Source: UBA9732 sp963606545
GTDB lineage: Bacteria; Spirochaetota; Spirochaetia; Sphaerochaetales; Sphaerochaetaceae
Assembly (NCBI GenBank): GCA_963606545.1
Contig: CAVCYP010000064.1
Span: 1 to 7,819 of the forward strand
Length of the DNA: 7,819 bases
Direction: 5' to 3'
Below are positions 1-5,074 of this stretch, in pieces. The position numbers and the translations under genes are program-made. The notes under the pieces were generated by a model that was given only the letters and a program-made list of their open reading frames with translations, ran no database searches and was not told the DNA's origin. Each line of letters begins with the position of its first letter. Positions within the stretch are counted from its first letter, which is position 1.

Positions 1-105
1 AATTCACAGTTTCTTTCACAATTCATTGCAGAGTCGTTATTAACGTGGACTATGAAAGAAGTCCCTTTTGAAAAAATATATGAAATTTTAAAAAAGATAA
101 TATAA
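1..105 (+). CDS. C-terminal end of a probable TetR-family transcriptional regulator (partial)
   Basis: An open frame runs in from the left edge and ends at TAA 103-105, directly followed by TAG. It gives 34 residues, beginning NSQFLSQFIAESLLTW and ending IYEILKKII. The pattern of an FIA-x-S/G-LL-x-W helix, a short turn and a last amphipathic helix rich in E, I and L resembles the final two helices of TetR/AcrR-type ligand-binding domains. The DNA-binding helix-turn-helix would lie outside the window, so the family call is an inference from a short tail. The gene sits 20 bases upstream of the flavin-reductase-like gene on the same strand, with only that gene's ribosome binding site between them. 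It is probably the first visible member, and the likely local regulator, of the operon. Confidence 0.5.
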   Translation, partial: NSQFLSQFIAESLLTWTMKEVPFEKIYEILKKII

Positions 106-125
106 TAGATTAAGGAGAAAAAAAC

Positions 126-1052
126 ATGAGTAGCTTTGAAAATCTTCGTATCGTGGATAATTTCTATCAGACATCGCTCTACTTTCCAATGCCTACAGTA
201 ATTATCAGCACCCTTTGTGAGGACGGTTCCACAACTTTGGGACCTTACTCTCTTGTTCAGCCCTACTACGTTGCTGGAAAGGACTTCTATGCAATGCTGT
301 TGAGTTGCAGAAACTCTTCTAACACAGCACAGAACATCCTCAGAAACGGAAAGTGCGCAATCAACTTCATTGACGACAATCCAAAAACCTTCAAAGAAGC
401 TGTAAAACTTTCTTGGCCTGGCGACAAGCCTTCTGACAAAATGCCAAAGTGTAATTTCAGAAGAGAAAAGAGCTTACTTGAAGAAGAAACCGGAGAAAAG
501 CGCCCAGAAGTTCTTTCAGACGCCATTCAGGTTATTGAGTGCACCTGGGTCAGAACTCTAGACCACGCTGAAAATGACAAGGCTGGCGAACTTAGCGGCT
601 ACGAACCTCCTTATCACGATTTTAACGGTATCACCAGCAAGTTTGGTGCTCACTTTATCCTCAAAGTTGACAAGATTTTGATGAAGAAAAAGTATAGCGA
701 CGCAATCATCAACGGCGTCAGAGCAAAGGACTTCCCTCCACTTCCAGTTGACTACGGTTACAGAGATTCCAAGAACTTCTGGTTCCACAAAAAAACTCGC
801 ATGAGAGCAGAGCTTCTTCAGGTTCGTAAGGCCTCTCTTGAATCCGTCAGATACGCAGCAGACCGTGCAGATGACAAGGTTAAGTTCACAGATGATGCTC
901 TTGAGACAATCCTTGGAGTGCCACGGGTATTCCTTTCAGTTGTTCTTAGAGGCTGCGTGCAGTGGGCAAAGGAAAACAACGTTGAGCTTATCACTGCAAA
1001 AGAGATGAAAATCATTAACGATAAGCGTGCAAAAGAGAAAAGCAAAAAATAA
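126..1052 (+). CDS. Flavin-reductase-like (FMN-binding split barrel) protein with C-terminal PCP_red-like domain
   Basis: This is a predicted cytoplasmic 308-residue protein. Residues about 15-190 have the look of the flavin reductase-like FMN-binding split barrel: an early strand with PTVIIST, then LGPYSLVQPYYV, the NSSNTAQNIL segment, and CAINFI at 77-82. Enzymes of this fold bind FMN and either reduce flavin or use it for redox chemistry; the substrate here cannot be told. Residues about 253-300 (FTDDALETILGVPRVFLSVV, then the AKENNVELIT segment) match the pattern of the PCP_red domain (an FT-x-x-A-x-x-x-L-x-x-(I/V)P start, then a basic helix, an A-(R/K)-E-x-x-x helix and an (I)T-x-x segment). 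That domain was first described at the end of a protochlorophyllide reductase subunit but also occurs outside chlorophyll synthesis. The tail is lysine-rich. The start is fixed by AAGGAG at 112-117. The SDR-like gene follows 11 bases later. The flavin-fold call is fairly sure; the PCP_red call is by pattern only. Confidence 0.8.
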   Translation: MSSFENLRIVDNFYQTSLYFPMPTVIISTLCEDGSTTLGPYSLVQPYYVAGKDFYAMLLSCRNSSNTAQNILRNGKCAINFIDDNPKTFKEAVKLSWPGDKPSDKMPKCNFRREKSLLEEETGEKRPEVLSDAIQVIECTWVRTLDHAENDKAGELSGYEPPYHDFNGITSKFGAHFILKVDKILMKKKYSDAIINGVRAKDFPPLPVDYGYRDSKNFWFHKKTRMRAELLQVRKASLESVRYAADRADDKVKFTDDALETILGVPRVFLSVVLRGCVQWAKENNVELITAKEMKIINDKRAKEKSKK

Positions 1053-1063
1053 GGAGTAAAAAA

Positions 1064-1921
1064 ATGAAAGTAGTACTTGCAGGAGCATTTGGAAATCTTG
1101 GTGCTGAAATTCTTAAAGCACTTTGTGCTGCTGGACACGAAGTTGTTGCAGCAGATCTTAAAGAAAGAGAGATCCCAGAAGCCAAGGGAAAATACAAGTT
1201 CGTCTCAATTGACGCAACAAATCCTGAAACTCTCAAGGGACTTTGTGACGGTGCAGATGTAGTTATCACAACTATGGGACTTACTGGTGCTTCCACCAGA
1301 TTCACAAGCTATGACATTGACTACAAAGGAAATATGAACCTTTACGAAGAAGCCAAAAAGGCCAACGTCAAGAAGTTCAACTACATCTCAGTTATTTCTT
1401 GCGACCAGCCAGGAGCTGAAAAGGTTCCTATGCTTCACGCAAAATATCTTGTAGAGCAGGAAATCAAAAAACAGCCAATGGATTATGTAATTTACAGACC
1501 AACTGGCTACTTCTACGACATTGCCAAGGTCTTTAAGCCTTACGTAGAAAAAGGCGAAATGCAGCTGCTCAAAGGCTATGGCCACGTAAAAGCCAACGTA
1601 GTTGACTGCCCAGACTTTGCACAGTTCATTGTTGACCACATGATGGACAAGAACGTCACCTACAACGTAGGCGGAAAGGAAACCTACTCCTACGAAGAGA
1701 TGGCAAAACTCTGCTTTGACGCTGCAGGCAAGCCCGTCAAAATCAAGTGGGCTCCAATCTGGCTCTTTGGCGTTTTAGCTAACCTCCCAAAGATTAAGAA
1801 AGCTGGTAAGCACGATATAATTCTTTTCTCCAGATGGACTTTGAGCCACGACCTTGTTGGCGACACTGAAACCGGCGACCACAGCTTTGCTGCCTACCTC
1901 AAAGACTATTTTGGTAAATAA
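1064..1921 (+). CDS. NmrA-like / atypical SDR NAD(P)-binding Rossmann protein
   Basis: This 285-residue predicted cytoplasmic protein has a clear Rossmann N-terminus. VVLAGAFGNLGAEIL holds the glycine motif GxxGxxG at residues 7-13, and an acidic residue (D31) ends the second strand, which tends to favour NAD over NADP. D50 in SIDATNP and the DVVITT strand near residues 65-70 fit the adenine-binding part. The catalytic region is of the atypical NmrA type: YISVIS at 107-112, HAKYLVEQEI at 125-134 and DYVIYRPTGYF at 140-150, rather than a classical YxxxK. Relatives act as NAD(P)-dependent dehydrogenases, epimerases, isoflavone-type reductases or redox sensors, so the reaction is not assigned. 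AAGGAG at 1051-1056 overlaps the stop codon of the previous gene and fixes the start. Tight spacing on both sides puts it in the same operon as the flavin and DUF1295 proteins. Confidence 0.85.
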   Translation: MKVVLAGAFGNLGAEILKALCAAGHEVVAADLKEREIPEAKGKYKFVSIDATNPETLKGLCDGADVVITTMGLTGASTRFTSYDIDYKGNMNLYEEAKKANVKKFNYISVISCDQPGAEKVPMLHAKYLVEQEIKKQPMDYVIYRPTGYFYDIAKVFKPYVEKGEMQLLKGYGHVKANVVDCPDFAQFIVDHMMDKNVTYNVGGKETYSYEEMAKLCFDAAGKPVKIKWAPIWLFGVLANLPKIKKAGKHDIILFSRWTLSHDLVGDTETGDHSFAAYLKDYFGK

Positions 1922-1941
1922 ATTGCAAAAGGAGAACTAAT

Positions 1942-2751
1942 ATGCCTTGGAATCTTCTTGGAATCCTTTACGCCGTCTGTGCCGTCATGTGCTCAGTTGG
2001 CTTCTATAAATTCGTCTACTTTCTGTCCATAGGTTACGGCTTTGCCATAGCAGGTGGCGGAATTGCCGTATTTGTAATGTATATGCTTAACCCAACTCAG
2101 ACGCCAATTTTGATTGTAGGCCTACAACTAGTCCTCTTCATTCTCTACGGCGCCCGACTTTCCGGCTTCCTCCTTGCCCGCGAGCTCAAAAACGCCTCCT
2201 TCCGCAAAACAGAAGTCGCCAAAGACACCCTGAGCAAAAACAAAGAAAAGAAAATGCCAATCTTTGTCCTAGCCTTCATCTGGATCTTCGTCTCCGCGCT
2301 CTACGTAGCCCAAGTCAGCCCGATGCTCTTTAGAGTTATCAATGGCTCAACAGACATCCTCCTGCCAGTCATTGGCATGGCCGTTTCTGTCATTGGAATT
2401 ACTCTTGAGGCCATTGCCGATTCTCAAAAATCGGCCCAGAAGAAAGCCCGTCCTGAGATGGTTGCAAAAGAGGGCCTATACAAGATGGTTCGTTGTCCAA
2501 ACTACTTTGGTGAAATCACCTTCTGGACAGGCGTATTTATCAGCGGCATCTCAACTTATGCAACAACTGGACAGTGGATTATGGCAATTGTTGCCTACAT
2601 TTGTATTGTTTATATCATGTTCAACGGCGCCCAGCGCCTTGAGAAGCGTCAAATGAAGCGCTATGGCGATAATAAAGAATACAATGATTACGCCAACAAG
2701 ACTCCAATCATTATTCCATTACTTCCAATTTATCATTTAAACAAGAAATAA
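1942..2751 (+). CDS. DUF1295 / steroid 5-alpha-reductase-like integral membrane protein
   Basis: This is a 269-residue membrane protein with hydrophobic segments at about 4-21, 25-48, 55-77, 106-126, 138-158 and two near 190-228. The C-terminal half carries the DUF1295 signature: LEAIADSQK at 155-163, GLYKMVRCPNYFGEITFW at 178-195, then RLEKRQMKRYG at 232-242, EYNDYANKTP at 246-255 and a final IIPLLP. This family is related to steroid 5-alpha reductases and isoprenylcysteine methyltransferases, membrane enzymes acting on hydrophobic substrates; most bacterial members have no proven reaction. The motif usually reads RHPNYFGE, and here the histidine is replaced by cysteine (C185). GGAG at 1931-1934 sets the start. 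The 20-base gap to the SDR-like gene supports co-transcription and suggests the pair acts on one membrane-bound substrate. Third-position C is frequent around 2100-2340, without any frame break. Confidence 0.85.
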   Translation: MPWNLLGILYAVCAVMCSVGFYKFVYFLSIGYGFAIAGGGIAVFVMYMLNPTQTPILIVGLQLVLFILYGARLSGFLLARELKNASFRKTEVAKDTLSKNKEKKMPIFVLAFIWIFVSALYVAQVSPMLFRVINGSTDILLPVIGMAVSVIGITLEAIADSQKSAQKKARPEMVAKEGLYKMVRCPNYFGEITFWTGVFISGISTYATTGQWIMAIVAYICIVYIMFNGAQRLEKRQMKRYGDNKEYNDYANKTPIIIPLLPIYHLNKK

Positions 2752-2763
2752 AGGGAGCAAGGT

Positions 2764-3489
2764 ATGAAAGATTTTACAGTCATTATGTCACTGGTGGATT
2801 ACATTCCAGTAGCCCTTTTTGAAGCTGCCACAATAATCCTACTACGCGATATGTACAACAAAATGAGCAAAGGGGCTTTTGCCCTCTTTGCTGCGGGAAC
2901 AATAGATGTAATTTGTGCAGGCCTTCTCAAGGCCACCTACAAACTCATGTATGCCCTAGGTCTTTGTGATTTTGAAGCCCTAAGCAACGTCTTCTTCCCA
3001 ATGCAGTCGCTTGGTTTCATGCTGGCTGGAATTGGCATGCTTGCCCTACTTTGTCACAAGCAAACCTCAAATGGTCAGCCAAAGGCTTCAACCAAGACTT
3101 CTCTGCTTGTCACCCTTGGCATCCTTGTTGTTGCTATTATCTTCCTTCTTTGTCATGGCGATAACAAGACCGGCGTAGCTCCTGCCTACTTCAGTGGCAC
3201 CTTTGTATTTGTTGCCTTAATGATTATAGGACTTGGACTTATGGACACAGGTCTTTGCATAATGGCTAAGAAAGTTGGAAAACCTGCCCTTATAGCTCTC
3301 TTCATTATTTCTTTCTTCCTCTGCCTTGGCATGGGCTACCTCTCTTCCAAAGACTTCAGTGGCTCTGCCATGAACTGGATTGCTGAAGGTGTAAATACCT
3401 TTGGACAAGGAACCTTGCTCCTTGGTGCCATTCTTCTTCACAAGAACGGCTTTGAAGAGCTTAGACTGCACGGTGGAGAAACCGCATGA
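2764..3489 (+). CDS. Unrecognised seven-helix membrane protein
   Basis: I do not recognise this 241-residue protein. It is strongly hydrophobic, with probable membrane helices at about 8-28, 36-56, 78-97, 112-131, 138-162, 174-193 and 206-225. Loops are short, and the C-terminus is short and polar (HKNGFEELRLHGGETA). There is no signal peptide with a cleavage site and no obvious catalytic motif; polar residues inside helices (E20, D48, D161) could matter. The start follows GGGAG at 2753-2757, just after the stop of the DUF1295 gene. The last four bases overlap the next gene (ATGA at 3486-3489), so the two are probably translationally coupled. Context suggests a membrane partner, a carrier or an anchoring subunit for the redox proteins encoded around it. 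That role is inferred from position only. Confidence 0.75.
   Translation: MKDFTVIMSLVDYIPVALFEAATIILLRDMYNKMSKGAFALFAAGTIDVICAGLLKATYKLMYALGLCDFEALSNVFFPMQSLGFMLAGIGMLALLCHKQTSNGQPKASTKTSLLVTLGILVVAIIFLLCHGDNKTGVAPAYFSGTFVFVALMIIGLGLMDTGLCIMAKKVGKPALIALFIISFFLCLGMGYLSSKDFSGSAMNWIAEGVNTFGQGTLLLGAILLHKNGFEELRLHGGETA
2866..2892. repeat. Hairpin inside the seven-helix protein gene
   Basis: AGCAAAG (2866-2872) pairs with CTTTGCT (2886-2892) and GGGC (2873-2876) pairs with GCCC (2881-2884), around a TTTT loop with one bulged T at 2885. The result is an 11-bp stem within the coding sequence (residues about 35-43). It contains the same GGCTTTT core as the three larger palindromes downstream. Confidence 0.5.
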
Positions 3490-4130
3490 TAGATACACTG
3501 CTTGCTACTATTAAAAATAAATATCCACTGGAAAAGCTGGAAGCTGGTGAATTTGCTCAAATGAAAGTCTCTGGCATGAAATTTAATATTTCAGCTTATC
3601 AGGCCAAGGGTCTTGGACACGTCTCAGTCATGACCGCAAAGGGCTTCTTTGGCCTCATGAAGATGGACACTCTTATCATTGTCCCTCAGGAAAAAGATTT
3701 ACCTCTTTATTCCTACGACCGTATTCAGGCCATGGGCAATGATTCTCTGTATAATGAGTTATATAATACCCTTACTGGGGCTTTTACCTCATCGCTCGAT
3801 GAGGTAAAAGCCAAATACGCTTCTCTTCCAGACTTTGATCCAGGAAAGCACTGGTATGATGACATCAAGCTTTCTCAGAGCGTCTTCAAAAAAGGCAAAA
3901 AACTGACTTCTTCTTTTGATGCGCTTGCGCTTGATTACTTAAAAGCCTATCTTGCCGCAGGCGATAACGCTTCAGCTGCTTTTGACGCTAGCGTCAAAAG
4001 CCAGAAGTCGGAGTATTATGTTAATGGCCTTATTAAAAATGGTGGCCCGTCAACAGACGTCTTCAAGAAGGCTATTGGAGAAGAGAAAACAGCAGAGCTG
4101 TTTAAGAAAGTCTTGTTTGGAACTAACTAA
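3486..4130 (+). CDS. Unrecognised soluble protein, possibly bilin-reductase-fold
   Basis: This is a 214-residue protein without a signal peptide or membrane helix. Residues 30-80 alternate like a run of antiparallel strands: MKFNISAYQAKGLGHVSVMT, then GLMKMDTLIIVP and DLPLYSYDRI. An acidic helix (NELYNTL), a linker LPDFDPGKHWYDDI and a helical C-terminus with LDYLKAYLAAGDN follow. This order (sheet with a PLxxYD-type strand, then an LP...W segment, then a helix ending in YL-x-x-YL) weakly recalls ferredoxin-dependent bilin reductases and red chlorophyll catabolite reductase. I hold that only as a hypothesis. The start ATG overlaps the stop of the previous gene (ATGA), with GGAG at 3475-3478. 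It is the last gene of the operon. Two perfect inverted repeats lie inside its coding sequence, at codons 98-109 and 165-172. The tail from about residue 185 (DVFKKAIGEEKTAELFKKVL) is amphipathic helix. Confidence 0.75.
   Translation: MIDTLLATIKNKYPLEKLEAGEFAQMKVSGMKFNISAYQAKGLGHVSVMTAKGFFGLMKMDTLIIVPQEKDLPLYSYDRIQAMGNDSLYNELYNTLTGAFTSSLDEVKAKYASLPDFDPGKHWYDDIKLSQSVFKKGKKLTSSFDALALDYLKAYLAAGDNASAAFDASVKSQKSEYYVNGLIKNGGPSTDVFKKAIGEEKTAELFKKVLFGTN
3779..3812. repeat. Perfect 16-bp inverted repeat inside a coding sequence
   Basis: GGCTTTTACCTCATCG (3779-3794) is followed by CT and then its exact reverse complement (3797-3812). A transcript would form a long, uninterrupted hairpin with a minimal loop. 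It lies wholly within the last gene of the operon and encodes residues 98-109. There is no T-run after it, so it does not look like an intrinsic terminator. Confidence 0.9.
3978..4001. repeat. Perfect 24-bp palindrome inside a coding sequence
   Basis: GCTTTTGACGCT (3978-3989) is followed immediately by its exact reverse complement AGCGTCAAAAGC (3990-4001). In frame it encodes residues 165-172 (AFDASVKS). The zero-length spacer favours a duplex protein-binding site or cruciform as much as an RNA hairpin. It shares the outer GCTTTT/AAAAGC with the 3779-3812 repeat. Confidence 0.9.
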
Positions 4131-4149
4131 TTTTTCTGTTTTAAGGCGC

Positions 4150-4232
4150 GTATACTAAAAATCGGGCTTTTGGCTTAAATTTAGTAGAAAAAGTATACTA
4201 AATTTTTCCAAAAGCCTTTTAATTTAGTATAC
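4150..4232. repeat. 83-bp imperfect palindrome with GTATACTAAA repeats; possible terminator of the upstream operon
   Basis: This fills most of the 111-base gap between genes. Three nested blocks pair: GTATACTAAA (4150-4159) with TTTAGTATAC (4223-4232); GGCTTTTGG (4165-4173) with CCAAAAGCC (4208-4216); and AAATTTAGTA (4177-4186) with TACTAAATTT (4196-4205), around the loop 4187-4195. A third forward copy of GTATACTAAA lies at 4193-4202 and makes an alternative 12-bp perfect inverted repeat with 4221-4232. A T-run (4235-4241) follows, so the element could terminate the five-gene operon. Its size and terminal inverted repeats also fit a small miniature mobile element, though I see no convincing flanking target duplication. 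The remaining bases of the gap, 4131-4149, show nothing else. Confidence 0.8.
4170..4199 (+). promoter_or_regulatory. Possible promoter of the nuclease-like gene, inside the palindrome
   Basis: TTGGCT (4170-4175) and TATACT (4194-4199) are separated by 18 bases and match the -35 and -10 consensus at 4 and 5 of 6 positions. A transcript from here would start near 4206. A second candidate for a leaderless message is TTTCCA (4205-4210) with TATACA (4228-4233), which ends 8 bases before the ATG. Both are weak inferences. Confidence 0.3.
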
Positions 4233-4241
4233 ACTTTTTTT

Positions 4242-5039
4242 ATGAAGCAGATTTTAAACACGTTAAACTACCAGCTAGCAAGAAGAAACTACCAGATTTC
4301 TCAACTTGAGGCCAGGGTGGCGCAAGCTGAGCCTGGGAATCTAGAAATAAAACAGATAAAAGGGAAAAAACGTTTTATACGCAGAGAACAAGGCAGCTCG
4401 CTTTATGAATACCTAGGCCAGAGCAAGCTTCAAGTCATAAAGGAGTTAGCGCAAAAGCGATACGACGCGGATTTCCTGAAGCTGACAATAAAACAGAAGA
4501 CGGCACTGGAAAAGTGTATTAAAATCCTAGACCACCCCGATATTCTTAAAGAGTTGGATGAGGTTTACGAAGATTTGCCCGCAGATATTAAGCAATTTGT
4601 TACGCCAAATATAATTTCAAATCAGGGCTACATCCAAGAATGGTCAAACCAGCCGGACCATCAACTGGATATTCCAATCAAAGGAAACAACTACACGCTA
4701 AAAGGCGAACATGTAAGGTCAAAGAGTGAAGTTATTATTGCAGACAGGCTAAATTTTGCTGGAGTGCCTTATAGATACGAGCTAGCTCTTAAATTCCCGC
4801 AAACCACAATATATCCGGATTTTGCAGTGCTTAATACAAGGACCCTTGCAGTCTACGCGTTTGAGCATTTTGGCCTATTCGATTTTGGAGATTATGCAAC
4901 AAAAACCAAAGAGAAAATAGAACTATACACCATGAATAATTTTCTGCTGGGAAGAGACTTAATCATTACATTTGAAACGGCAGACAGTTCACTAAATCTC
5001 CAACATCTAGATTATTTAATCAGGACTTATTTTAAATAG
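4242..5039 (+). CDS. PD-(D/E)XK nuclease-like protein of unknown role
   Basis: This is a 265-residue soluble protein. The N-terminal part (1-100) is basic and helical, with GNLEIKQIKGKKRFIRRE at 32-49, YEYLGQ at 55-60 and a segment around LAQKRYDADFL. The C-terminal part carries a pattern I associate with a nuclease-like family common in Firmicutes: SKSEVIIADRL at 160-170 (E163), YRYELAL, then YPDF at 191-194 (D193), FEHFG at 207-211 (E208, H209), YATKTKEKIELY and LIITFET. E...PD...ExH fits a PD-(D/E)XK core with histidine in place of the usual lysine. The real substrate is unknown. No Shine-Dalgarno sequence precedes the ATG, which follows a run of seven T; no other in-frame Met occurs before residue 231. 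At least eight isoleucines use ATA (I36, I39, I46, I66, I83, I124, I190, I226), against one in the whole SDR-like gene, which suggests a separate history. It converges on topB. Confidence 0.75.
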   Translation: MKQILNTLNYQLARRNYQISQLEARVAQAEPGNLEIKQIKGKKRFIRREQGSSLYEYLGQSKLQVIKELAQKRYDADFLKLTIKQKTALEKCIKILDHPDILKELDEVYEDLPADIKQFVTPNIISNQGYIQEWSNQPDHQLDIPIKGNNYTLKGEHVRSKSEVIIADRLNFAGVPYRYELALKFPQTTIYPDFAVLNTRTLAVYAFEHFGLFDFGDYATKTKEKIELYTMNNFLLGRDLIITFETADSSLNLQHLDYLIRTYFK

Positions 5040-5068
5040 AGGTTTTTGCAAAACCTTGCAAAAACCTC
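5039..5068. terminator. Probable shared terminator hairpin between convergent genes
   Basis: GAGGTTTTTGCAA (5039-5051) pairs perfectly with TTGCAAAAACCTC (5056-5068) around an AACC loop. The stem starts on the last base of the nuclease-like gene's stop codon and ends 6 bases before the topB stop. Its place between two convergent genes suggests a bidirectional terminator. Neither side has a clean T-run (the - strand continues TATTTAAAATAAG), so efficiency is uncertain. Confidence 0.65.
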
Positions 5069-5074
5069 AAAAAC

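Noticed and set aside
101..106. TATAAT as a promoter for the flavin-reductase-like gene
   Set aside because: Its start point would fall inside the ribosome binding site (112-117), and no -35 lies at 16-18 bases. It overlaps the end of the upstream gene, so read-through from the operon promoter is more likely.
818..1138. - strand open frame across the flavin-reductase/SDR junction
   Set aside because: It spans two well-supported genes and their ribosome binding site on the other strand and has a low-complexity Ser/Phe-rich composition typical of an antisense shadow.
2416..2435. Small hairpin GCCGATT/AATCGGC inside the DUF1295 gene
   Set aside because: Only 7 bp of stem with a 6-base loop; stems of this size are expected by chance over several kilobases.
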